This document shows positions 1 to 5,243 of a stretch of 7,802 nt of DNA, piece after piece. The position numbers and the translations under genes are program-made. Source of the DNA: an uncultured Erysipelotrichaceae bacterium (lineage in GTDB: Bacteria > Bacillota_I > Bacilli_A > Erysipelotrichales > Erysipelotrichaceae); NCBI GenBank assembly GCA_900314345.1, contig OMUX01000054.1, forward strand, positions 1 through 7,802, in the 5' to 3' direction. The notes below the pieces were generated by a model. The model worked only from the letters and a program-made list of their open reading frames with translations. It made no database searches and was not told where the DNA came from. Positions within the stretch are counted from its first letter, which is position 1. Each line of letters starts with the position of its first letter.

Positions 1-1
1 T

Positions 2-460
2 CTGAGCAACATCGGTCCGGATAGCAACATGGTCTCCATTGCCTCCCAGAGAATCAGCGAGGACTATATCCAGAATCTGGACTGGAAGGTGGAAACACAG
101 AAGAATGTACGCAATGCCTACCGCATTGTTCAGAAGGGGTCGGAGATTCCTTCTCTTGCCGTGGACATCATGAAGGAATATCTCAACGGAACCAGCGAGA
201 TGAATATCTCCCTGCATTCCGCAAAGAGCCTGACCAATGTCATCAACTCTGCCGTCAGGAACATTGTCATCGGTCTCTGTGTTGCGGCACTGCTTGTCTC
301 TTCGAGCATCATCTGCACTACGGACATGACCCCGAAGGCCTTCGGGATTCCATTGCTTGGCTTTCTGGGGTATGCCATAGCCTTTACGGTCAGTGTGCTG
401 CTTTTGATCCGGTATGTCTGGCGCAAGCTCAGGAACCCCAAGCCAAGAAAAGAACAATAG
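2..460 (+). CDS. C-terminal part of an ABC1/UbiB (AarF)-family kinase-like membrane protein, 5' truncated by the window edge
   Basis: The frame is open from base 2 and ends at TAG 458-460, giving about 152 residues; the start lies outside the window. The visible piece opens with LSNIGPDSN and an IASQRI-type stretch, matching the segment after the kinase-like core of ABC1/UbiB proteins, where a 'GPD/DPD' turn precedes a helical region. A charged helical region follows, then two hydrophobic segments at about residues 88-105 and 115-138, then a basic tail (RKLRNPKPRKEQ). Two C-terminal membrane helices are typical of UbiB-like proteins. The family has an atypical protein-kinase fold and acts in isoprenoid-lipid or quinone homeostasis; the role in Bacillota is not well defined. 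The catalytic domain is not in the window, so the family call rests on the tail alone. The in-frame ATG at 29 is internal, not the start. The gene converges on ftsH. Confidence 0.7.
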   Translation: MSNIGPDSNMVSIASQRISEDYIQNLDWKVETQKNVRNAYRIVQKGSEIPSLAVDIMKEYLNGTSEMNISLHSAKSLTNVINSAVRNIVIGLCVAALLVSSSIICTTDMTPKAFGIPLLGFLGYAIAFTVSVLLLIRYVWRKLRNPKPRKEQ

Positions 461-495
461 GAAAATCGTGGAAGACTGTTTCTCCCACGATTTTC
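461..495. terminator. Bidirectional intrinsic terminator between the UbiB-like gene and ftsH
   Basis: A perfect 11-bp inverted repeat, GAAAATCGTGG (461-471) and CCACGATTTTC (485-495), with a 13-nt loop. It starts right after the UbiB-like stop and ends 10 bases before the ftsH stop. The A-rich base on one side and T-rich base on the other let it work in both directions, as expected between convergent genes. Confidence 0.85.
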
Positions 496-505
496 ATTCC
501 GGTAT

Positions 506-2464
506 TCAGTTCTGCGGATAATGTACTTCCGGATGTTCCTCAGGTGTTTCCTGGGGTTCATCCTTCTTTTCTTCTGCAGGCTGTGCTGCAGGAAGGGCAA
601 TGACAGTACCGGAATCAACAGCTTTGGGGACAGGCTCCGGAGCCTTGATTTCCTTGTTCTCCAGAAGCTCCATGAATTCTTCACCGGTGATTGTCTCCTT
701 CTGGTAGAGATATTTTGCAATGCGGTCAAGATCATCACGGTGTTCTGTGAGAAGCTGCTTTGCCTTTTCATGTGCCTCAGAGACAAGCTTCACGACCATG
801 TCATCGATCTTTGCGGAGGTTGCCTCCGAGCATGCAAGGGACGTATCACCGCCCAGATACTGGTTGGTGACGGTCTCCATGGCAACCATATCGAAGTCGC
901 CCATGCCGTATCTTGTGATCATGGCACGTGCTACCTTGGTGGCCTGTTCGATATCATTGCTTGCGCCGGTGCTGACTTCATTGAAGACAACCTCTTCGGC
1001 AGCACGTCCGCCGGTCAGAGTGGCAATGCGGTTTTCCAGTTCCTTCTTGGTATAGAGGTAGTGGTTTCCCTCCTCTACCTGCATCGTATAGCCAAGGGCA
1101 CCGGAAGTACGCGGAATGATGGTGATCTTCTGTACAGGCGCACTGTGCGTCTGCAGTGCGGCAACCAGTGCATGTCCTACTTCATGGTAGGCAACCGTGA
1201 GCTTTTCCTTGTCGGTGAGAATGGCATTCTTTCTCTGGTAGCCGGCAATGACGACTTCAATGGATTCCTCCATGTCGGACTGTGTCACAGTCTTGCGGCC
1301 TTCGCGGACTGCCTTGAGGGCTGCTTCATTGACAATATTGGCAAGCTCGGCACCGGATGCACCGGATGCCATCCTTGCGATCATCGTATAGTCGATATCC
1401 GGATCGGTCTTGACCTTCTTTGCATGAACCTTGAGGATTGCCTCACGGCCGGCAAGATCCGGAAGTTCCACCGGAATACGGCGGTCGAATCTGCCTGGTC
1501 TCAGAAGTGCCGGGTCAAGGGATTCCGGACGGTTGGTTGCGGCAAGGATGATGACGCCGCTGTTGCTTTCAAAACCATCCATTTCCGTTAACAGCTGATT
1601 CAATGTCTGTTCGCGTTCATCATTGCCGCCGATGTTGCCGGAGACACGCTTGCCGCCGATGGCATCGATTTCATCAATGAATACGATGCACTGTGCCTTT
1701 TCCTTAGCCTGCTTGAAGAGATCTCTGACCTTGGAAGCACCCATGCCGACGAACATTTCAACAAACTCGGAACCGCTCATGGAGAAGAACGGAACATTGG
1801 ATTCACCGGCGACTGCCTTGGCCAGCATGGTCTTGCCGGTTCCCGGAGGACCTACCAGCAGGATGCCCTTGGGCATGCTTGCACCGATCTCACTGTAGGC
1901 CTTTGGATCATGCAGGTACTTGACGATTTCCTGCAGGGATTCCTTGGCTTCATCTTCACCGGCAACATCTGAGAACTTGATGCCGGTTGTTGACTTGATG
2001 TAGACTCTGGCATTTGATTTGCCCATGTTGAACATCAGGGAATTTCCTCCCTGGTCCTTCATGAGTCTTCGCATCAGCATCTGCCAGATGAAATAGAATG
2101 CAACAAGCGGCAGCACCCAGCCCAGGAAGAATTCAGCGATCGGGCTTGCCTCCTCCTGGATGGTGGAGGAGAACTTCGTTCCGGAATCATGGAGACGTTC
2201 CGTCAGTCCGGGATCATCCATCAGACCGGTCTTGTAGATCTGTTCATCATTGCCCTTTTCCGTAAAGAGGATCTGGTTGCTTTCCACCTGTACTTCTTCA
2301 ATCTTTCCCTCTTCCGTCAGAGTCATGAATGTACCGTAGTCGACTTCCGTTACCTGTGCCTGCTGGATTGCCGGTCTTGCGAACAGGTTCAGCAATGCCA
2401 GGATCAGGATGACGATGGCGTAGTAGTACATCATCGGTTTCTTTGGTTTATTCACTTCATCCAT
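506..2464 (-). CDS. ftsH: ATP-dependent zinc metalloprotease FtsH
   Basis: This is a membrane-anchored AAA+ protease that extracts and degrades membrane and short-lived cytosolic proteins as a hexamer. The 652-residue protein is of normal length. It has an N-terminal membrane helix at about 12-30, an extracytoplasmic domain to about 108, and a second helix at about 109-132. The AAA domain follows: Walker A GPPGTGKT (205-212), pore motif MFVGMGA (237-243), Walker B VFIDEID (261-267), and a second region of homology ending in the arginine-finger segment RPGRFDRR (322-329). The zinc site is HEVGH (427-431), and the third ligand is probably D504 in [11 protein letters not shown]. The Val in HEVGH replaces the more usual Ala. 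The tail after about 605 is Pro/Glu-rich and low complexity. The start ATG has the Shine-Dalgarno sequence AAGAAGG seven bases upstream. The gene stands alone, with a CIRCE operator upstream that suggests HrcA control. Confidence 0.97.
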   Translation of the reverse strand: MDEVNKPKKPMMYYYAIVILILALLNLFARPAIQQAQVTEVDYGTFMTLTEEGKIEEVQVESNQILFTEKGNDEQIYKTGLMDDPGLTERLHDSGTKFSSTIQEEASPIAEFFLGWVLPLVAFYFIWQMLMRRLMKDQGGNSLMFNMGKSNARVYIKSTTGIKFSDVAGEDEAKESLQEIVKYLHDPKAYSEIGASMPKGILLVGPPGTGKTMLAKAVAGESNVPFFSMSGSEFVEMFVGMGASKVRDLFKQAKEKAQCIVFIDEIDAIGGKRVSGNIGGNDEREQTLNQLLTEMDGFESNSGVIILAATNRPESLDPALLRPGRFDRRIPVELPDLAGREAILKVHAKKVKTDPDIDYTMIARMASGASGAELANIVNEAALKAVREGRKTVTQSDMEESIEVVIAGYQRKNAILTDKEKLTVAYHEVGHALVAALQTHSAPVQKITIIPRTSGALGYTMQVEEGNHYLYTKKELENRIATLTGGRAAEEVVFNEVSTGASNDIEQATKVARAMITRYGMGDFDMVAMETVTNQYLGGDTSLACSEATSAKIDDMVVKLVSEAHEKAKQLLTEHRDDLDRIAKYLYQKETITGEEFMELLENKEIKAPEPVPKAVDSGTVIALPAAQPAEEKKDEPQETPEEHPEVHYPQN

Positions 2465-2493
2465 GGATTTACCTTCTTTCCATTGTTTTCAGT

Positions 2494-2514
2494 TTCGTAT
2501 CGAGATGATACGAA
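2494..2514. promoter_or_regulatory. Perfect palindrome in the ftsH leader (operator or mRNA 5' hairpin)
   Basis: TTCGTATC (2494-2501) and GATACGAA (2507-2514) form a perfect 8-bp inverted repeat with a 5-base spacer. It lies between the CIRCE element and the ftsH ribosome binding site. If the extended -10 at 2519-2524 is used, transcription would start near 2511, so the palindrome covers about +1 to +18. It could be an operator for a second regulator or a stabilising hairpin at the mRNA 5' end. There is no T-run after it, so it is not a terminator. Confidence 0.45.
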
Positions 2515-2518
2515 TAAG

Positions 2519-2548
2519 ATATTAGCACACTGCTCCAGAGAGTGCTAA
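2519..2548 (-). promoter_or_regulatory. Probable ftsH promoter (extended -10) embedded in the CIRCE operator
   Basis: On the minus strand TGC-TAATAT (2519-2527) is an extended -10. A weak -35, TTAGCA (2543-2548), sits 18 bases upstream, so the two CIRCE half-sites fall on the -35 and -10. A competing candidate further upstream is TTTTCA (2598-2603) with TATGTT (2575-2580) at 17-base spacing; it would place CIRCE in the transcribed leader. Both arrangements are known for CIRCE promoters. Which is used cannot be decided here. Confidence 0.5.
2522..2548. promoter_or_regulatory. CIRCE element (HrcA operator) upstream of ftsH
   Basis: TTAGCACAC (2522-2530), a 9-base spacer, then GAGTGCTAA (2540-2548). 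The CIRCE consensus is TTAGCACTC-N9-GAGTGCTAA, so 17 of 18 half-site bases match with exact spacing; the single change is T to A at the eighth base of the left arm. HrcA is the known repressor binding this element. It sits 58 bases upstream of the ftsH start, with no other gene between, so ftsH is the likely target. The tRNA terminator at 2630-2657 separates it from the tRNA genes. Confidence 0.92.
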
Positions 2549-2629
2549 CCGTTGGAAACATTTCACACGGAAATAACATAAATATCCTGTGATGATCTGA
2601 AAATGATGAACATTTCTCTTTCATTGTAC

Positions 2630-2657
2630 AAAAAAGGAACAGCTTTTCAGCCGTTCC
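2630..2657 (-). terminator. Intrinsic terminator of the tRNA-Arg/tRNA-Pro unit
   Basis: Read on the minus strand: GGAACGGCT, loop GAAA, AGCTGTTCC, then six T. This is a 9-bp stem with one G-T wobble and a GNRA-type loop. It starts 6 bases after the tRNA-Pro CCA end and isolates the tRNA unit from ftsH. Confidence 0.92.
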
Positions 2658-2662
2658 CTTTG

Positions 2663-2739
2663 TGGTCGGAATATCGGGATTTGAACCCGAGACCTCTTCG
2701 TCCCTAACGAAGCGCGCTACCAAGCTGCGCCATATTCCG
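2663..2739 (-). tRNA. tRNA-Pro, anticodon AGG
   Basis: A full 77-nt cloverleaf with encoded CCA. The acceptor arms CGGAATA and TATTCCG pair completely, discriminator A. The D-arm is GCGC/GCGC, the anticodon stem CTTCG/CGAAG has loop TTAGGGA, and the T-arm is TCGGG/CCCGA with loop TTCAAAT. The anticodon at loop positions 3-5 is AGG, which reads CCU and, if A34 is modified to inosine or left unmodified with relaxed pairing, possibly other CCN codons. G37 follows, as usual in proline tRNAs. It is second in a two-tRNA transcript, 13 bases after tRNA-Arg. Confidence 0.95.
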
Positions 2740-2752
2740 ATACAGATACAAC

Positions 2753-2827
2753 TGGCGCCCTCAGTAGGAATCGAACCTACAACTAGCCCTTAGGAGGGGC
2801 TTGTAATATCCTTTTTACTATGAGGGC
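2753..2827 (-). tRNA. tRNA-Arg, anticodon CCT
   Basis: A full 75-nt cloverleaf with encoded CCA. The acceptor arms are GCCCTCA/TGAGGGC with discriminator G. The D-arm is GTAA/TTAC, the anticodon stem AGCCC/GGGCT has loop CTCCTAA, and the T-arm is GTAGG/CCTAC with loop TTCGATT. The anticodon CCT reads the AGG arginine codon. It is first in the two-tRNA transcript, just downstream of a consensus -10 box. Confidence 0.95.
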
Positions 2828-2837
2828 ATGCCTCATT

Positions 2838-2866
2838 ATTATACACACTTTCACGACTTGTGCCAC
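2838..2866 (-). promoter_or_regulatory. Promoter of the tRNA-Arg/tRNA-Pro unit
   Basis: On the minus strand, a perfect TATAAT (2838-2843) lies 10 bases before the tRNA-Arg 5' end. A partial -35, GTGGCA (2861-2866, four of six matches), sits at the ideal 17-base spacing. The short implied leader is normal for a tRNA transcript processed by RNase P. Confidence 0.75.
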
Positions 2867-2939
2867 TAAGAAAAAATGCGGCGGTTTTCACTGATCTTTC
2901 ACAAATCGGGCATGAGTGTTTCACAATCCATGGGTATTA

Positions 2940-2966
2940 TGACAATGTCAATTGAAGATTGACATT
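2940..2966. promoter_or_regulatory. Operator-like palindrome upstream of the mntP-like/tetR unit
   Basis: A perfect 9-bp inverted repeat, AATGTCAAT (2944-2952) and ATTGACATT (2958-2966), with a 5-base centre. The left arm overlaps a second small palindrome, TGACA-A-TGTCA (2940-2950), so TGACA half-sites recur three times. The right arm contains a perfect -35 hexamer TTGACA (2959-2964), with a partial -10 AATCAT (2982-2987) 17 bases on. A palindrome over a -35, upstream of a TetR-family gene, is the usual picture of an autoregulated TetR operator. The assignment to this regulator is inference. Confidence 0.5.
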
Positions 2967-3001
2967 TCTTTCCCCCTATTGAATCATTAATCTTTAGAGA
3001 T

Positions 3002-3029
3002 GGAACCTGATTTGCGGCAGGTTCCTTTT
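3002..3029 (+). terminator. Hairpin terminator or attenuator in the leader of the mntP-like gene
   Basis: GGAACCTG (3002-3009), 8-base loop, CAGGTTCC (3018-3025), then TTTT and a T-rich stretch. It is a well-formed plus-strand intrinsic terminator 90 bases before the mntP-like start. No plus-strand gene lies upstream that it could end; the tRNAs are on the other strand and transcribed away. It may attenuate a leader transcript or end a short RNA. The minus strand has no T-run after the stem. Confidence 0.7.
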
Positions 3030-3084
3030 CTATTATATGAAGTGACATATGCAGTTTTTTGTATACGGCATCAGGAAAGATAAT

Positions 3085-3120
3085 TGCATACAATGTTTCA
3101 AGAGCGGAGGTTGTATAGCA
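3085..3120 (+). promoter_or_regulatory. Possible hairpin enclosing the mntP-like ribosome binding site
   Basis: TGCATACAA (3085-3093) can pair with TTGTATAGCA (3111-3120) with one bulged A. This places the strong Shine-Dalgarno GGAGG (3106-3110) in the loop next to the stem and the first base of the start codon in the stem. The upstream TTGTAT (3059-3064) could pair with ATACAA (3088-3093) instead, so two exclusive folds exist. No known riboswitch class is recognised, and the fold is only a reading of complementarity. Confidence 0.3.
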
Positions 3121-3689
3121 TGGGACTGTTCCAGGCGCTCCTGATCATCATCGGACTGTCGCTCGACAGCTTTGTCCTGATGATGAACAAAGGAGCTGTT
3201 GTCAGAAACCTGACGATACGAAAATCACTGATCTATACGCTGATTTTTTCCATAACGGATGTCGTGGCTGTGTGCATTGGCTATGGTATTTCCTATTTTC
3301 TGAAGGGAATCATGTCTGATTCCTTTGAGGTATCAATCGCCTGTCTGATTATTCTTTCCATGGGTATTTTCCTGATTACCAGCGCTTATAAGAAGACGAA
3401 TATCGTGGAACGGCTGGACAAGGATTTCAATGAGAAAAACTGTTTCCGTCTGGCGCTTGGCACAAGCATTGACACACTGTTTCTGAGTGTAGGATTTTCC
3501 TTCCTTGGCATCAGCCTTGCGAGGGGCGTTTATCTGACATTTATTGTGACATTCATTTCCGTGCTTGCTGCTCTGCGTGTAGGCTATACGGAAGGCTCTG
3601 TCTATACAAGGGCTGTTGGTATGAGCGGCGGTGCACTGATGATCATTCTTTCCCTCTATCTGTATGTAGTTAAGGTTATGCTAAAATAA
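3120..3689 (+). CDS. MntP-family (DUF204) membrane protein, putative manganese exporter
   Basis: The family exports Mn2+ across the cytoplasmic membrane. The 189-residue protein has the family length and about six hydrophobic segments. It aligns by eye with E. coli MntP in two repeated halves. GLSLDSFVLMMNKGA (12-26) corresponds to the GMSMDAFAASIGKGA region. TSIDTLFLSVGFSFL (115-129) corresponds to the second SLDAMAVGVG region. Acidic residues D16 and D118 in these motifs are kept, and D47 stands where MntP has Glu. The middle cytoplasmic loop (about 90-108) is charged. The sequence is divergent, so the metal may differ; no gene symbol is given for that reason. The start at 3120 is chosen because GGAGG (3106-3110) lies nine bases upstream; the in-frame ATG at 3084 has poorer spacing and adds 12 non-conserved residues. 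A tetR-family gene follows after 14 bases, probably in one operon. Confidence 0.8.
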   Translation: MGLFQALLIIIGLSLDSFVLMMNKGAVVRNLTIRKSLIYTLIFSITDVVAVCIGYGISYFLKGIMSDSFEVSIACLIILSMGIFLITSAYKKTNIVERLDKDFNEKNCFRLALGTSIDTLFLSVGFSFLGISLARGVYLTFIVTFISVLAALRVGYTEGSVYTRAVGMSGGALMIILSLYLYVVKVMLK

Positions 3690-3703
3690 CCGTCGAGGTG
3701 CAG

Positions 3704-4261
3704 ATGGAAAACCACAAGGGAATGATGAAGGCATTCCTGTATGAGAACCTGCGGGATCTGATGGTGCGGAATGTATTCGAGAAGATCACCATCAAGCAGA
3801 TCTGCGATCAGACAGGAGTGATCCGTGCAACGTTCTATAACTATTTTGAGGACAAGTATGACTGTCTGAATGCCATTGTCTATCATGACCTGGCTGAGGA
3901 TATCATAAAGAATATCAGTACGATCACCATGCAGCAGGCAGTGGAGAATTCACTCCGGGCAATTGATTCCAACCGTGAGTTCTACCGCCGTGCATACAAT
4001 GTCACGGGCCAGAACAGCTTTGAGGAAATGGTGCATCGCAATGTGACACTGGTCGTAAAGACTTATCTGGAAAAGTACCGTACACCGGGCTTCCTGCCGA
4101 AGTTCAGCAATGACATGATTGCCGGCTATTACGGTCAGTGTGTTGCCTATCAGTACAAAGTATATGTATTCCAGAAGGATATTCCTTCTGATCCGAAGGA
4201 GTATGCGTCCATGATCATTGAGCTGATGAACCATACACCGACTGATTTCTTCAGCAAATGA
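3704..4261 (+). CDS. TetR/AcrR-family transcriptional regulator
   Basis: A 185-residue protein of typical TetR size. The N-terminal DNA-binding domain is clear: an ENLRDLMVRNVFEKITIKQI region (14-33) leads into the helix-turn-helix QICDQTGVIRATFYNYFEDK (32-51), with the hallmark TFYNYF and DKYDCL segments. The rest is helical, with several aromatic residues (RREFYRRAY-like region at 90-98, GYYGQCVAYQYKVYVF at 141-156) that could line a ligand pocket; the ligand is not predictable. The start at ATG 3704 follows GAGG (3695-3698) by five bases; the alternative GTG at 3698 lies within that signal. It lies 14 bases after the mntP-like stop, so it is probably co-transcribed. It likely controls that exporter and itself through the palindrome at 2940-2966, which is inference. 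Confidence 0.9.
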   Translation: MENHKGMMKAFLYENLRDLMVRNVFEKITIKQICDQTGVIRATFYNYFEDKYDCLNAIVYHDLAEDIIKNISTITMQQAVENSLRAIDSNREFYRRAYNVTGQNSFEEMVHRNVTLVVKTYLEKYRTPGFLPKFSNDMIAGYYGQCVAYQYKVYVFQKDIPSDPKEYASMIIELMNHTPTDFFSK

Positions 4262-4297
4262 AAAATTCCTGCCGGAATATGACAGGAATTTTCTTTT
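4262..4297. terminator. Bidirectional terminator between tetR and the GTPase pair
   Basis: AAAATTCCTG (4262-4271) and CAGGAATTTT (4283-4292) form a perfect 10-bp stem with an 11-base loop. It begins right after the tetR stop and ends 8 bases before the stop of the minus-strand GTPase gene. The plus-strand side continues as CTTTT; the minus-strand side also ends in a T-run, so it can serve both convergent units. Confidence 0.9.
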
Positions 4298-4300
4298 GGC

Positions 4301-5242
4301 TCAGCTGAAGTAGACGTATGGTTCTTCAGGTTCGTGGTAATGACGGATGGCATCTGCATACATGACAACGGTCTTGCCGCCGTTCTCCAGATCCACGGTT
4401 CTCATTTTTCCTTTGACTTCCACCCAGTCGCCCAGGTTCATTTCCTGGATGCGTACGCCGGTTACTGTTACACCGCAGAGGCTGGTATCTGCCTCACAGC
4501 AGACCATGGCCCGTCTTCCAAGGACGAAGCTCTGCTTGTGATCGGGGATGTTCTGTGCATACTGTCCGCGCAGGATCATTTCCTTGTTATCGTACTTTGA
4601 GGGATCTTCAGAACAATCCATGTACCAGAGACCATAGTCATCATCCTTGATGTCCACGACATCCGCGTTGATATCAAAGGGGAGGGTGCCGCTCTTGAGT
4701 TCCACAGGCTCTCCGAAGGCACCTTCATAGAAGATCTGGGCACGCTTGTTCATGGCCTTGATGTTTCCGCGGAGCAGCGTTCCGGAAGTGTCCGGTGTAC
4801 AGCGATTGCAGATAACGACATCGCTGTATTTCAGCTGCTCATAGATCATCTGGCGCATGTTCTGCACATAGTTGGCAAAGGTAGAGGCATCCACCGTGGA
4901 AAGGATCTCCACCAGCGGCCAGAAGTCCGGCATGTTCTGCAGGAGATTCTCGCCGATCGGAGTGCTTCCGTTCCATTCAATGAATACCTGGCTTGGGTGA
5001 TAGATGGTATCCAGCTCCCGGCACTTTGTTTCAGTCAGGACTTCCGGATCATCGTACTTTTCCAGGAAGGCATTGTGCTCTTCCAGGAACTTGTCATCGT
5101 ATTCCTCTTCGCCTTCCTCAAACGTCAGGATCAGGGTTCTCTGCACACCCTCCATGAACTGCGGATCATTGAGGGTGTCCTTGATCAGTGTGGTCTTGCC
5201 GGAATCCAGGAAGCCGGTGAAAAGATAGACCGGTGTCGGCAT
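4301..5242 (-). CDS. CobW/COG0523-like GTPase fused to a DUF1980 (YcgQ-type) C-terminal domain
   Basis: This 313-residue protein has an N-terminal P-loop domain of the SIMIBI/CobW type. Walker A is GFLDSGKTT (10-18), and the segment VFIEWNGSTPIG (86-97) sits where CobW proteins have the Walker-B-like 'IExxG' motif. The hallmark CxCC metal motif is absent, and the usual NKxD guanine motif is replaced by NRCT (146-149), so nucleotide specificity is uncertain. From about residue 220 the sequence changes. FVLGRRAMVCCEADTSLCG (239-257) and the GDWVEVKGKM segment (271-280) resemble the C-terminal domain of DUF1980/TIGR03943 proteins (YcgQ), which carry a CC-x-x-D motif and occur with zinc-linked COG0523 proteins. 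The cysteines could bind metal. The ATG lies one base after the stop of the upstream GTPase gene (TGATATG) and lacks a good Shine-Dalgarno, so translation is probably coupled. The products may form a heteromeric metallochaperone; that is inference. Confidence 0.75.
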   Translation of the reverse strand: MPTPVYLFTGFLDSGKTTLIKDTLNDPQFMEGVQRTLILTFEEGEEEYDDKFLEEHNAFLEKYDDPEVLTETKCRELDTIYHPSQVFIEWNGSTPIGENLLQNMPDFWPLVEILSTVDASTFANYVQNMRQMIYEQLKYSDVVICNRCTPDTSGTLLRGNIKAMNKRAQIFYEGAFGEPVELKSGTLPFDINADVVDIKDDDYGLWYMDCSEDPSKYDNKEMILRGQYAQNIPDHKQSFVLGRRAMVCCEADTSLCGVTVTGVRIQEMNLGDWVEVKGKMRTVDLENGGKTVVMYADAIRHYHEPEEPYVYFS

Positions 5243-5243
5243 A

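Noticed and set aside
521..1591. A long plus-strand open frame opposite ftsH
   Set aside because: It is antisense to the fully conserved FtsH protease domain, is Cys-rich without a domain, and lacks a start signal. It is a shadow frame.
2466..2480. Shared GAAAGAAGGTAAAT string in front of both ftsH and the His-rich GTPase gene (also 6355-6369)
   Set aside because: It is mostly Shine-Dalgarno plus A-rich bases and only 14 bases long, so chance similarity is likely.
2469..2723. An 84-codon minus-strand open frame upstream of ftsH
   Set aside because: It starts inside tRNA-Pro and runs through the tRNA terminator and the CIRCE element, so it is not a gene.
2880..3083. A yybP-ykoY (Mn2+) riboswitch ahead of the mntP-like gene
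   Set aside because: The conserved loop sequences of that class were not recognised by eye, and a covariance search could not be run. Kept only as a check.
2899..3093. A 64-codon minus-strand open frame in the gap before the mntP-like gene
   Set aside because: No ribosome binding site or recognisable domain, and it runs antisense through the terminator and operator palindrome. Probably chance.
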